From Deltaproteobacteria bacterium (GTDB taxonomy: Bacteria > Desulfobacterota > Desulfobacteria > Desulfobacterales > Desulfosarcinaceae): 53,654 nucleotides of DNA. This document shows positions 33,185-42,767 of this stretch, one piece after another. The stretch lies in the NCBI GenBank assembly GCA_002747175.1, contig PDTK01000037.1, positions 1 to 53,654 of the forward strand, given 5' to 3'. The translations under genes were made by a program, and so were the position numbers. The first letter of the stretch is position 1. Each line of letters begins with the position of its first letter. The notes beneath the pieces are model-generated. The model was not told the DNA's origin. It made no database searches and was given only the letters and a program-made list of their open reading frames with translations.

Positions 33185-34714
33185 TTACTCCCATTCGATG
33201 GTGCTGGGCGGTTTTGAACTGATATCGTAAACCACCCGGTTGACCCCGCGAACCTCATTGATGATCCGGTTGGAAATCGTACCCAGCAGCTTATGGGGCA
33301 GTTTTGCCCAGTCTGCCGTCATGGCATCCTTGCTGGTGACCGCCCGGATTGCCACGATATTTTCATAAGTGCGGCCATCCCCCATGATGCCGACACTCTT
33401 GACGGGCAGCAACACGGCAAAAGACTGCCACAATTTGCGATAATATCCGGCGGCGCGGATTTCTTCCTGTAGAACGGCGTCCACCTCGCGCAGTACGTCC
33501 AGTCTTTTTTTCGTAATCTCTCCGATCACCCGAATGGCGAGTCCCGGTCCGGGAAAGGGCTGGCGCCAGATCAGCTCATCGTCCAGGCCCAGGGTCTTGC
33601 CCAATTTGCGCACCTCATCCTTGAACAGGTATTTGAGGGGTTCAACCAGTTTGAGCTTCATTCTTTTGGGTAGACCGCCGACATTGTGGTGAGATTTGAT
33701 TACCGATGTGGGGCCGCCGAAAGCCGATTGGGATTCGATGATGTCAGGGTACAAGGTCCCCTGGGCCAGGTAGTCGGCGCCTTTGATTTTTTTGGCTTCG
33801 GCTTCGAACACGTCCATAAAGATTTTGCCGATAATTTTACGCTTTTTCTCTGGATCGGAAACCTTTGCCAGGGCTTTGACAAAGTGTGACGCCGCTCTCA
33901 CGAAACGGATATTGATATCCAGACGGCTTTTCAGTTTTGTTTTCAATTGTTCGGCTTCATTCTTGCGGAGCAGCCCATTGTCCACGAAGATGCAGGTCAG
34001 GTTTTTACCGATGGCCCGATGGATAAGCAGCGCCGTCACCGATGAATCGACGCCGCCGGAAAGGCCCAGGATCACTTTTTTGTCCCCCACGGTGTCGCGT
34101 ATCTGATCAATGGTGTCCCGGGCGAAGGATTTCATGGTCCACGAGGCTTTACATCCGCAGATGCCGAAAAGGAAATTGCGGATCATGGCGCGTCCCTTGG
34201 CGGTATGCTCCACTTCAGGGTGGAACTGAACCCCAAAAAATTTCTTGCGGCTGTTGGCCACGGCCGCCACTTTGGTGTTTGCAGTGGAGGCGGTGATGGT
34301 AAACCCCTTGGGAACCGATTCAATGGAATCACCATGACTCATCCAGGTGACCGATTCCTTTCCGACATCCTTGAACAGACCGGCTTGCCGTTTGACCTTC
34401 AGGGATGCGAAACCGTACTCACGTTTTTGAGCTTGTTTGACACCACCGCCCAATGCGTCGACCATGAAATGCAAACCGTAGCAAATACCCAATACCGGAA
34501 TGCCCAGGTCGAAAATACCGCTATCCATTTTGGGGCTGTTGTCCTCGTATATGCTGGACGGTCCCCCGGATAGTATGATGCCTTTCGGGTTCAGGCTGCG
34601 AATCTGATCTGCCGTTATGGTGGGGGGTTCGATTTGACAATAAACCCGGCACTCGCGTACGCGCCGGGCAATGAGTTGGTTGAATTGGGATCCAAAATCT
34701 ATAATTACGATCAT
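33185..34714 (-). CDS. guaA: GMP synthase (glutamine-hydrolysing)
   Basis: Makes GMP from XMP, ATP and glutamine. The N-terminal class I amidotransferase has the nucleophile in GICYG (Cys78) and the His/Glu pair in FGVQFHPEVEHT. The ATP-pyrophosphatase domain has the P-loop VILGLSGGVDSSVTAL, and the C-terminal dimerisation domain has RQPFPGPGLAIRVIGEIT and the terminus STIEWE. The length is 509 aa. The residue after GICYG that is usually Gln/Met-Gln reads LH here, a mild deviation. ATG 34714 has GGAG 7 nt upstream; the longer frame to 34762 is less likely. It is divergent from mltF. Confidence 0.96.
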   Translation of the reverse strand: MIVIIDFGSQFNQLIARRVRECRVYCQIEPPTITADQIRSLNPKGIILSGGPSSIYEDNSPKMDSGIFDLGIPVLGICYGLHFMVDALGGGVKQAQKREYGFASLKVKRQAGLFKDVGKESVTWMSHGDSIESVPKGFTITASTANTKVAAVANSRKKFFGVQFHPEVEHTAKGRAMIRNFLFGICGCKASWTMKSFARDTIDQIRDTVGDKKVILGLSGGVDSSVTALLIHRAIGKNLTCIFVDNGLLRKNEAEQLKTKLKSRLDINIRFVRAASHFVKALAKVSDPEKKRKIIGKIFMDVFEAEAKKIKGADYLAQGTLYPDIIESQSAFGGPTSVIKSHHNVGGLPKRMKLKLVEPLKYLFKDEVRKLGKTLGLDDELIWRQPFPGPGLAIRVIGEITKKRLDVLREVDAVLQEEIRAAGYYRKLWQSFAVLLPVKSVGIMGDGRTYENIVAIRAVTSKDAMTADWAKLPHKLLGTISNRIINEVRGVNRVVYDISSKPPSTIEWE

Positions 34715-34869
34715 GATGGGCTCCGGTTCGAGTCGTCTTGTCAATCCCATGGTTACATACAAAATGAGAGAATTATCGTTAATCTCTAAGAGAATAAATC
34801 GTTCTATGCAAGGTCCTGGAATTCACCCAATGGACAATTCAGGCTGCAACGATAATTTTCTGTTTTGTA

Positions 34870-34896
34870 CCCTCCGGCTTTTGCAACACTGGGGTA
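34870..34896. repeat. 27-nt dispersed repeat, copy 2
   Basis: CCCTCCGG and the following 19 nt match 25071-25097 at 23 of 27 positions. It lies about 156-182 nt upstream of guaA. Confidence 0.5.
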
Positions 34897-35001
34897 AACG
34901 CTTGAATTCAAAAGGTTCATTGATTCGGGAGGGCATATCACGATCACTTTCAAAAGGCAACCGGCACCCGTTTTCAATCATGGTGGCAAGATTCAACCGG
35001 C

Positions 35002-35030
35002 TTGATAAATTTGATATTCAAGATTATATA
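35002..35030 (+). promoter_or_regulatory. Sigma70-like promoter for mltF
   Basis: TTGATA (35002-35007) and TATATA (35025-35030) are spaced by exactly 17 nt in an AT-rich region, about 25 nt before the mltF start. Confidence 0.55.
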
Positions 35031-35055
35031 ACCCCATCCTGTTTACCGGAGGCAT

Positions 35056-36483
35056 ATGGTTGATATTCCGAGGATAAACTTGTTGAAACGCTTGTGGTTA
35101 CTGCTTTTGCTATGGATTTTAACGGCCCTTTGCGGATGCGATTCTCCTTTTGTGCAGGATGATCTGGAAGCGCTTCATTCCAGAGGTGAACTGGTCATGA
35201 TCACACGCAAAAATTCGGCCTGCTATTATGAAGGTTCCCACGGACCGGCCGGTTTTGAATACGATCTGGTCAAGGCTTTCGCCGATCACCTGGGGCTGCC
35301 GTTGCGGGTCCGCATCATTGAAGAGGAAGCCGATATGGTCGCGGCCCTGGGGGAAGGGAAAGGCGATATTATTGCCGCCGGTTTTCCTTTTGGCGAACAG
35401 ACCATACGGCGTGTTGCCGTCGGGCCCGGATATCTGGAGGTCAAACACCAGATTGTGGGGCGTCGGGGCGGGGCCGATGTGCGCCGTGAAGCCGACCTGA
35501 ACAACTATACACTCTGGATGGCCGAGAGCAGCGCGGGTATCGAAACCCTGGAAACGTTGAAAGAAACATATCCGAAAATTGGCTGGCAGGTGTCGGCTGT
35601 GTACAGTGCTGAAGATCTGCTCCGGATGGTATGGTGCCGCTTCCTGCCGATAACCCTGGTCGATTCCAATATCATGGCCATGAATCATCAATACTACCCG
35701 GAATTGAAGATTTTGCTCAGCCTGGGGCAGCCCCGTCAACTGGCCTGGGCCACGGATCCCCGCAATCGCCGTTTGAACGATACCATTTCATCCTGGTTTG
35801 ATAAAAAAGAAACCAGGGAATTCATACACGGGCTGAAAAATCACTACTACGGCCACCTGGAGACCTTCGATTACGTCGATCTGGCACGTTATCACCGACG
35901 GATACGCACACGTCTGCCCAAATACCGTCCTGTTTTCGAAGCGGCAGCCGGTCAATTTAACCTGGACTGGATGCTGGTGGCGGCTTTGTCCTATCAGGAA
36001 TCCCATTGGAATCCCAACGCACGCAGTCATACAGGCGTGCGCGGCATCATGATGCTCACCCTGGATACGGCGGCCGGTATGGGGTTGGAAGATCGTCTGG
36101 ATGTGGATGCCTCCATCCATGCCGGAACACGATACCTGGCAAATTTGTACCGGCAGGTGGGGTCGAATGTGCCCGAACCGGATCGGACATTGTTGGCATT
36201 GGCGGCCTACAATATCGGTTTCGGGCATCTGGAGGATGCACGCATTCTGGCCCGCAGAATGGGCAAACCGGATGATACCTGGCATGGCGTGCGATCCGTG
36301 CTCCCTTTGCTCCAGCAAAAGAAATATTATGCCACATTGGCCCATCGCTATGCCCGTGGAAAAGAAACCGTCAGATACGTGGACCGCATCCGAAACTACT
36401 ACAATATCCTTTTGAATGCATTGAAAACAAAGGTCAGGGATGTAACGCAGGATGACGACCTGTCCGTTTTTCCGGGCTTATGA
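35056..36483 (+). CDS. mltF: Membrane-bound lytic murein transglycosylase F-like lipoprotein
   Basis: Cleaves peptidoglycan glycan strands to 1,6-anhydro products. The signal peptide ends in a lipobox-like LCGC at about residue 28. Residues ~40-270 form a periplasmic solute-binding (SBP_bac_3) domain (GPAGFEYDLVKAFADHLGLP). Residues ~290-440 form the SLT domain with the catalytic Glu in LSYQESHWNPNA and RGIMMLTLDTAAGMG. The 475-aa length matches MltF. GGAGG lies only 3 nt before the ATG; TTG at 35080 with AGGA 5 nt upstream is an alternative start that keeps the signal peptide. Confidence 0.9.
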   Translation: MVDIPRINLLKRLWLLLLLWILTALCGCDSPFVQDDLEALHSRGELVMITRKNSACYYEGSHGPAGFEYDLVKAFADHLGLPLRVRIIEEEADMVAALGEGKGDIIAAGFPFGEQTIRRVAVGPGYLEVKHQIVGRRGGADVRREADLNNYTLWMAESSAGIETLETLKETYPKIGWQVSAVYSAEDLLRMVWCRFLPITLVDSNIMAMNHQYYPELKILLSLGQPRQLAWATDPRNRRLNDTISSWFDKKETREFIHGLKNHYYGHLETFDYVDLARYHRRIRTRLPKYRPVFEAAAGQFNLDWMLVAALSYQESHWNPNARSHTGVRGIMMLTLDTAAGMGLEDRLDVDASIHAGTRYLANLYRQVGSNVPEPDRTLLALAAYNIGFGHLEDARILARRMGKPDDTWHGVRSVLPLLQQKKYYATLAHRYARGKETVRYVDRIRNYYNILLNALKTKVRDVTQDDDLSVFPGL

Positions 36484-36578
36484 CCCGGCAATGTGATACG
36501 GTTTGCACAAAAAGGTTTGGGTATGATAGAAACGGTACCGGTCAGGAGCGATCTTAACCTTTTAAAAATGTTAAAAAA

Positions 36579-37343
36579 ATGACGAAACCAATCGTTCAGA
36601 TCTACGAAGTTCAGACAACCGATGAAGCCCGGGCGATGATTGAACTGGGGGTGGACCATATCGGCAGCGTGATTACCGAGAAAGAACGGCGCCACGACAC
36701 CGCTCTCCGGGATACGGTTGATCTGGTACGCAAGATGGGGGCTGTCAGCAGTCTGATTCCCCTGTATGCAGAGATCGACGCCGTGCTGGACACACTGGAA
36801 TTTTATCGGCCGCACATCGTTCATTTTTGTGATGCTATCGATGGTGCTGACAGCCCGGCGGTCGATGCAGCCATATCCCTTCAGAAAACGGTAAAAAAAG
36901 CATTTCCCGATATTGATATCATGCGGGCCATTCCCATCGGACAGTCGGCGGCGCAGGGCGCGGCCGGCATATTAAAAATGGCCGCCCGGCTGGAGGCGGT
37001 CAGCGATTATTTCCTGACCGATACGGTCATCGAATCAGCGGATGGTAACCGGGCGGATCAGCCGGTGGCCGGATTCCTTGGCATCACCGGTTTAACCTGC
37101 GACTGGGCTGTGGCCGCACGTTTGGTGGAGGAGAGCCGTATCCCCGTTATTCTGGCTGGCGGCATTTCTCCGAAAAACGCAGCCGAAGGTATTCGAAAGG
37201 TCCGGCCGTTCGGTGTGGACAGTTGCACATGCACCAATGCCAGGGATGTGAATGGCCGCCCCATTCGCTTCCGTAAAGATCCGGCACGGGTGAAGGCCTT
37301 GGTGCAAGCTACGCACGCATTTGAAACAATAACAGGGGATTGA
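36579..37343 (+). CDS. TrpF-like (phosphoribosylanthranilate isomerase family) beta/alpha barrel
   Basis: A 254-residue TIM barrel resembling TrpF. The C-terminal half matches well: FLTDT at the position of the catalytic Asp strand, VILAGGISPKNAAEGI and VRPFGVDSCTCTNARD. At the N-terminus, where TrpF has KICG with the catalytic Cys, this protein reads IVQIYEVQ, so the general base appears to be Tyr. The SSGVE phosphate-binding turn is also changed to SCTCT. It is longer than usual TrpF (~200 aa). It sits between mltF and efp, away from trp genes. It is probably a paralog with another substrate; isomerase activity is doubtful. Confidence 0.7.
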   Translation: MTKPIVQIYEVQTTDEARAMIELGVDHIGSVITEKERRHDTALRDTVDLVRKMGAVSSLIPLYAEIDAVLDTLEFYRPHIVHFCDAIDGADSPAVDAAISLQKTVKKAFPDIDIMRAIPIGQSAAQGAAGILKMAARLEAVSDYFLTDTVIESADGNRADQPVAGFLGITGLTCDWAVAARLVEESRIPVILAGGISPKNAAEGIRKVRPFGVDSCTCTNARDVNGRPIRFRKDPARVKALVQATHAFETITGD

Positions 37344-37377
37344 CACGCCACATATAAAGCGATGAGGAGATATCGAC

Positions 37378-37938
37378 ATGTACGAAAGCAGTGATTTACG
37401 CAAAGGGCTGAAGATCGAGATCGACGGAGACCCCTATATGGTCGTTCAGTTCGACTTCGTCAAACCCGGAAAAGGCCAGGCCCTGTATAAATGCCGACTC
37501 AAGAATATGATCACCGGTGCCCAGTTCGACAAAACCTATCGTTCCGGCGAAAAATTCAAAGAGGCCAACCTGGAAGAAGTGGAGATGGAATATCTTTACT
37601 TCGACGGTAATGCATATTGTTTCATGAACTCATCCAACTACGAGCAGGAATTCCTCACCGAAGATCAGGTGGGGGAGGCCAAAGCCTTCCTCAAAGAGAA
37701 CACCGTATGTGAAGTACTCATGTTCGAGAAGAAGGCGCTGGCCATTTCCTTACCCAATTTCGTCGAACTGACCATCACCGAAGCGGAACCCTGGGCAAAG
37801 GGGGACACCGCAGCCGGATCCACCAAACCGGCTACGCTGGAAACCGGGCATGTGGTTCAAGTGCCGCCTTTCGTCAACCAGGACGAAAAAATCCGTATCG
37901 ATACGCGCACCGGCCAGTATGTAGAACGGGTAAAGTGA
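37378..37938 (+). CDS. efp: Elongation factor P
   Basis: Ribosome-bound factor that relieves stalling at polyproline. The three beta-barrel domains are complete in 186 aa. The modification loop VKPGKGQAL carries the Lys that is lysylated in E. coli-type EF-P, and the C-terminus ends IRIDTRTGQYVERVK. GAGGAG precedes the ATG. EpmA or other modification genes are not in the window. It lies 34 nt after the TrpF-like gene and may be co-transcribed with it. Confidence 0.96.
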   Translation: MYESSDLRKGLKIEIDGDPYMVVQFDFVKPGKGQALYKCRLKNMITGAQFDKTYRSGEKFKEANLEEVEMEYLYFDGNAYCFMNSSNYEQEFLTEDQVGEAKAFLKENTVCEVLMFEKKALAISLPNFVELTITEAEPWAKGDTAAGSTKPATLETGHVVQVPPFVNQDEKIRIDTRTGQYVERVK

Positions 37939-38020
37939 TCGCGAACGTCCGGAGATGGTGGGCCGCACCAGGAAGCTTGCCATGGTTTCAGAACGAGGGG
38001 CTGCGGACCTGAGATTCAAT

Positions 38021-39259
38021 TTAGTTTGAATCGGCCTGGGGCGACAATGCCTGGACCATGTAACGTTTGATTCGGTTGCCGTCCATTTCCGTGACAACGA
38101 TTTTATGGTCGGAAATGGTGAAAACCTCGTCTACCTCGGGAATTCTACCGATGGTGTCGAGAATGAAACCGGAGAAGGTGTCGTACTCCTTGGATTCGGG
38201 AATGTGCATGCCGATCCTTTCGTTGACTTCTTCGATGTCGGATTTTCCCAGCACCATCCATTCCCTGGCTTTTTTGAGGACGATGTGCGGTTCCTCTTTG
38301 TCGGTTTCATCGCGGATCTCGCCCACCAGTTCTTCGATGGCGTCCTCCAGGGTAATCAATCCGGAAACGCCGCCGTGTTCGTCCACAATGATGGCCATGT
38401 GGTTTTTACGGACTTTGAACTGGTGCAGCATTTGATCCAGTTTCTTGTTCTCGGGCACAAAATAGGGCGGGCGCATGATGGTTTTCAGATCTACGGGAGC
38501 ATCGGAGATGGACTGATGCAAAAAAATGTCCTTGATGTTTACGATGCCGATCACATGGTCAATGTCATGTTCGATCACCGGAATGCGGGTAAAACCTGAA
38601 CCGGCAATGGCTTTAAGATCCAGCGGTTCTTGTGCATCCACGACGAACATGTCTGCGCGTGGGGTCATGATCGCCGATGCGCTGGTGTCATCCAGTTCGA
38701 ATACATTGTGGATCATTTCCCGCTCTTCCTCCTTGATTTCCCCCTGCTCCTCGACTTCCTCCACAAAGGTGATCAATTCCTCTTCGGTTGCCGATGGTGT
38801 CTTGCTCATCTTGCCGGTGAGCTTGGGAATGAAATTCAGGAACAGGATAATCGGGTAGAAGATCACCGACATCCAGTAGATGGGATAAATCGTAAACTTG
38901 GCGATCAGGATGTTATTGCGGGTGGCGAAGGACTTGGGAATGACTTCGCCGAACACCAGAATCAGAAAGGTCATCACCAGCGTGGCCAGACCTACGGCAT
39001 AATTGGCGAACATGCCGATGGCCAGGGATGCGGCAATGGATGAGGCCGCCACATTGACCACATTGTTGCCGATCAGGATGGTGGTCAACAATTTGTGGGG
39101 GTCGTCTTTCATCCGTTTGATCAGCTGGTGGGAACGGGTGGCCTTCTTGGCAAGGTGGCGTGCACGCGTCTGGCTGATGGAAAAAAGGGCTGTTTCGGCC
39201 GATGAAAAAAAACCCGAGAATAAAAGCAGGATGAATAGCAGAAATATCTGATTGGCCAT
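38021..39259 (-). CDS. CorC/HlyC-type CNNM/CBS-domain membrane protein
   Basis: A 412-residue integral membrane protein of the DUF21-CBS-CorC_HlyC family, linked in other bacteria to magnesium/cobalt efflux and resistance. The N-terminal CNNM (DUF21) region has helices LLFILLLFSGFFSSAETALF and ATLVMTFLILVFGEVIPKSF (about residues 1-170). Two CBS motifs follow (IMTPRADMFVVDAQEP and KVRKNHMAIIVDEHGG, about 195-320), then the C-terminal CorC domain. AGGAG lies 9 nt before the ATG. It is convergent with efp and divergent from the helicase fusion. Confidence 0.9.
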   Translation of the reverse strand: MANQIFLLFILLLFSGFFSSAETALFSISQTRARHLAKKATRSHQLIKRMKDDPHKLLTTILIGNNVVNVAASSIAASLAIGMFANYAVGLATLVMTFLILVFGEVIPKSFATRNNILIAKFTIYPIYWMSVIFYPIILFLNFIPKLTGKMSKTPSATEEELITFVEEVEEQGEIKEEEREMIHNVFELDDTSASAIMTPRADMFVVDAQEPLDLKAIAGSGFTRIPVIEHDIDHVIGIVNIKDIFLHQSISDAPVDLKTIMRPPYFVPENKKLDQMLHQFKVRKNHMAIIVDEHGGVSGLITLEDAIEELVGEIRDETDKEEPHIVLKKAREWMVLGKSDIEEVNERIGMHIPESKEYDTFSGFILDTIGRIPEVDEVFTISDHKIVVTEMDGNRIKRYMVQALSPQADSN

Positions 39260-39632
39260 TATTCAGGATCTCCTGCGGTCTCTGTTCGGGGCGGTCGCTG
39301 ATGATCGATCCCGCAGATTATGTGAATAATGGAACTTTTGAATTGACGAATTCGCAAATCGTCGGGATCGGATCCCGAGGCGGATATATTGGGGGCGTCC
39401 AACGCTATTGCCTTCCTCTTGTAATGGAAATTGCTGTCATGCGATAGTAGCCTTCCCGGTGTTTGGGGGAGACTTTTGGGGGGGTGTGGTCTATACACTT
39501 CCAGCCCTGGGCTTATAGACGGTTGTATTTGGTATCGTTGTGTACAACTATAGCGTTTTTTTCATTTTTTCAAGTCCCTATGCAGATTAACCGGGAAAGT
39601 TCGGTTCAAATGACCATTGCGGTGACCACAAG
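39260..39632. other. Divergent spacer with a 17-bp palindrome, 373 nt
   Basis: No gene is seen. TCGGGATC-G-GATCCCGA (39362-39378) is a perfect inverted repeat with a one-base centre. The right part is AT-rich (TATAGCG near 39549) and probably holds the helicase promoter. Confidence 0.45.
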
Positions 39633-42521
39633 ATGAATTCAAGCGCTTCCATCGGCGAATATATCCATGCCCTCAAGGCCGCGGATGTTTTTGGCAATCA
39701 GGTCGTATTTCATGAGGTTCGGGAGGCATGCAAAGCGATATACGCGCAACCGGACCAACCCTGGCCAAAGGACATCCTGTATTTGCTGGAGGCCATGGGC
39801 ATCGAAGGTCTGTACAGCCATCAGGTTCGGGTGATTGACCAGGTACGCCAGGGAACACACACCATAGCCGCCACGCACACGGCTTCCGGTAAGAGCCTGA
39901 CCTATTTTCTGCCGGTAATCGAATCCGTTTTAACGGATAACTCCGCAGGTGCCCTGTTCATCTATCCGTTGAAAGCCCTTGCCCAGGACCAGCTTAAAAC
40001 AATCACCCAGATGGGAAAACACTTGCCCCAAATGAATTTGACCGCCGATATTTACGACGGTGACACCTCTGCATACCGGCGCAAGAAAATCCGCGACCGG
40101 CCACCCCATATTCTGATGACCAATCCGGAAATGATCCACCTGTCCATGCTTCCTTATCATCATCGCTGGAGCGACATGCTCTCCCGCCTGCGCTTTGTTG
40201 TGGTGGATGAGGTGCACACCTATCGGGGCCTGCTGGGGACCCATATGGCCCAGGTATTCAGGCGTTTTTTGCGAATATGCAGACATTACGGTTCCCAACC
40301 TACCTTCATTTTTACCTCGGCAACCGTTGCCAATCCCGAACAATTGGCCGGCCAGCTTACCGGTTTGCCAGTGAAGGCGGTCCATCGGACGACTTCCGGC
40401 AGCGGGCGCCGCCATCTGGTATTGATGGATCCGGTGGATGGCCCCCTGGCCGCCACGGTGTCGCTGCTCAAGGCAGCGCTCAATCGTGGTTTGCGAACCA
40501 TCGTCTATACCCGATCCCGCAAGGTAGCCGAATTGCTGTCCCTCTGGGCAAAGCAGGGATCAGGCCATTTTTCGGAACGGATCAGTGCATACCGGGCCGG
40601 TTTTTTGCCGGAAGAGCGCAGGACGATCGAAGCCCGCATGGCCAGCGGAGAACTGTTGGCCGTCATCAGCACCAGCGCACTGGAATTGGGCATCGATATC
40701 GGTGCGCTGGATCTCTGTCTGCTGGTGGGATACCCGGGGTCGATCGTGTCTACCTTGCAACGCGGTGGACGGGTGGGGCGCAGTGGGCAGGAATCCGCGG
40801 TGGTGATGGTTGCCGGTGAAGATGCACTGGATCAATACTTCGTCAAGCAGCCACGGCAACTGGTAGACCGTAAACCGGAGAGCGCCGTCGTCAATCCCCA
40901 TAACCCGGACATTATGGGACCCCATTTGGTGTGTGCCGCCGCCGAGATGCCCCTGTTTCTGGACGACCCCATTTTGGCATCTTCCGCTGCGCGGGAGTGT
41001 CTGGATGGACTGATAAACGCGGGCACATTGTTCCTGAGCGCCGATGGCAGGCAGTGTCTCTCTTTGTTGAAGATGCCCCACCGTCAGTTGACGCTCAGGG
41101 GAACGGGGAGACAATTTGCCATCATCAACAAAGAAAATCGCAGGCGTCTGGGTGACATCGACGGATATCGCGTTTACCGGGAAACCCATCCCGGTGCCGT
41201 CTACATCCATCGCGGCACCACCTATACAATCGCATCCCTGGAGCCGGAGACACGCCTGGTGCATGCGCGTGTGTCACCGGTGAACTACCATACCCGGGTG
41301 CGGACCCACAAAGATACGCAAATTCTCGAAATCGTCGACCATCGAAATGTCTATGCCGCACAGATGGCCTTCGGCCGATTGCGTGTCACCGAACAGGTCA
41401 CCGGATATGACCGCATTCATACCCGCAGCGGAAAAATTCTGGAACGGATCGAACTGGATTTGCCTCCCATGGTGTTCGATACCCAGGGACTCTGGTTCGC
41501 GGTTCCAACCGATGTGACAAAGCGTGACGAGAATGTACAGATCCATGTCACGGGTGGACTGCATGCATTGGAGCATGCCCTCATCGGCGTTTTTCCATTG
41601 GTGGTGATGGCTGATCGCAATGATCTGGGAGGTATATCCACGCCTTTTCATCCGCAGGTCGAGCAGGCCTGCATATTCGTCTACGACGGAATCCCCGGTG
41701 GGGCCGGTTTTTGTGCCCAGGCATACAGGGAAGGACAGGCGTTGATCGATGCCGCCCTGGCAGCCATTGCCGATTGCCCCTGTGAAACCGGATGCCCCAG
41801 TTGTGTGCACTCCCCCAAATGCGGATCGGGAAACCGGCCCATCGACAAAAACGGGGCGCTCTTCCTGCTCGATGCCATCATCAACGCCCCTGCCTGCGCG
41901 ACAGACGCGCCGTCAGTCCAACCCGTTGTTCAGATCCGTGAAGCAGGCCATGAAACGCCTGTGCCTGTCTCCGCTTTCACGGATGCAAAATTGCGCTATG
42001 GGGTGCTGGACATCGAAACCCAGCGTTCCGCCCAGGAGGTGGGGGGCTGGCATCATGCACAACGAATGCGGGTGAGTTGCGTCGTGCTGTATGATTCGCA
42101 ATCCGATTCCTATTACGAGTTTGTGGAAGGCCAGATCCCCATGCTGATGAATCGGGTTCGGAAATTGGACATGGTCATCGGATTCAATATAAAGCGCTTT
42201 GATTACCGGGTCTTGTCTGCTTACACGGATGCCGATTTTAGCCGAATTCCCACCTTGGACCTGCTGGAAAAGGTCAAGGATCAGCTAGGTTACCGGCTCT
42301 CGTTGGACCATCTGGCATCCATGACCCTCAACGTCGGTAAAACGGCCGATGGGCTGGATGCCCTGCGCTGGTGGAAAGAGGGCAAGATGGCCAAAATTTT
42401 GGAATACTGCCGGTCGGATGTGGCCATCACCCGTGATCTGTATCGCTTCGGCCGCGACAACGGCTACCTGCTGTTTCAAAACAAGGCCAGTCAAATTGTG
42501 CGTTTGCCGGTTAAATGGTGA
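39633..42521 (+). CDS. MrfA-like DEAD-box helicase fused to an MrfB-like DEDDy exonuclease
   Basis: A 962-residue fusion. The helicase has motif I HTASGKS (K87), DEVH (192-195), SAT in FTSATVANP and the arginine finger QRGGRVGRSGQ. The DUF1998-type Cys cluster CPCETGCPSC with a further Cys in SPKCGSGN (about 715-730) is the metal site of MrfA/YprA. After about residue 785 comes an RNase H-like exonuclease domain: DIE (D793, E795), IGFNIKRFDYRVL (second acidic site) and YCRSD (Y925, D929), the DEDDy set. In B. subtilis the two activities are separate genes, mrfA and mrfB, repairing mitomycin C damage. Here one polypeptide joins them. DNA repair is inferred by analogy. Confidence 0.88.
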   Translation: MNSSASIGEYIHALKAADVFGNQVVFHEVREACKAIYAQPDQPWPKDILYLLEAMGIEGLYSHQVRVIDQVRQGTHTIAATHTASGKSLTYFLPVIESVLTDNSAGALFIYPLKALAQDQLKTITQMGKHLPQMNLTADIYDGDTSAYRRKKIRDRPPHILMTNPEMIHLSMLPYHHRWSDMLSRLRFVVVDEVHTYRGLLGTHMAQVFRRFLRICRHYGSQPTFIFTSATVANPEQLAGQLTGLPVKAVHRTTSGSGRRHLVLMDPVDGPLAATVSLLKAALNRGLRTIVYTRSRKVAELLSLWAKQGSGHFSERISAYRAGFLPEERRTIEARMASGELLAVISTSALELGIDIGALDLCLLVGYPGSIVSTLQRGGRVGRSGQESAVVMVAGEDALDQYFVKQPRQLVDRKPESAVVNPHNPDIMGPHLVCAAAEMPLFLDDPILASSAARECLDGLINAGTLFLSADGRQCLSLLKMPHRQLTLRGTGRQFAIINKENRRRLGDIDGYRVYRETHPGAVYIHRGTTYTIASLEPETRLVHARVSPVNYHTRVRTHKDTQILEIVDHRNVYAAQMAFGRLRVTEQVTGYDRIHTRSGKILERIELDLPPMVFDTQGLWFAVPTDVTKRDENVQIHVTGGLHALEHALIGVFPLVVMADRNDLGGISTPFHPQVEQACIFVYDGIPGGAGFCAQAYREGQALIDAALAAIADCPCETGCPSCVHSPKCGSGNRPIDKNGALFLLDAIINAPACATDAPSVQPVVQIREAGHETPVPVSAFTDAKLRYGVLDIETQRSAQEVGGWHHAQRMRVSCVVLYDSQSDSYYEFVEGQIPMLMNRVRKLDMVIGFNIKRFDYRVLSAYTDADFSRIPTLDLLEKVKDQLGYRLSLDHLASMTLNVGKTADGLDALRWWKEGKMAKILEYCRSDVAITRDLYRFGRDNGYLLFQNKASQIVRLPVKW

Positions 42522-42632
42522 CGGTTCGGACCGTTCCGGCGAGACATGTAACCCGCAGAAATTTATAGAATGTCGAATGTGGTAAAAGGGTTGAGTCTTG
42601 AGATGGGAAACCCGCGACCCATAGAGGGCGGA

Positions 42633-42660
42633 GTACTGAGTGCTAAGTGCTGAGGACTGA
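42633..42660. repeat. Heptamer-type tandem repeat, GTGCTGA unit
   Basis: Four exact-register 7-nt units GTACTGA, GTGCTAA, GTGCTGA, GGACTGA between the two 18-nt direct repeats. Confidence 0.65.
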
Positions 42661-42767
42661 GGCGGGAAACCCGCGACCCATGTACCCCTCATTTTCTTGT
42701 TTTTTTTGACAGAAACTGAGGGGTAAGGCACCAAAGGCTTTACGGTTAACGGCTCAAACCAGGAATC

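Larger units (their letters stand above)
34715..35055. other. Divergent spacer between guaA and mltF, 341 nt
   Basis: It contains a 27-nt dispersed repeat (34870-34896) and, at its right end, the mltF promoter (35002-35030). No small gene is convincing. Confidence 0.5.
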
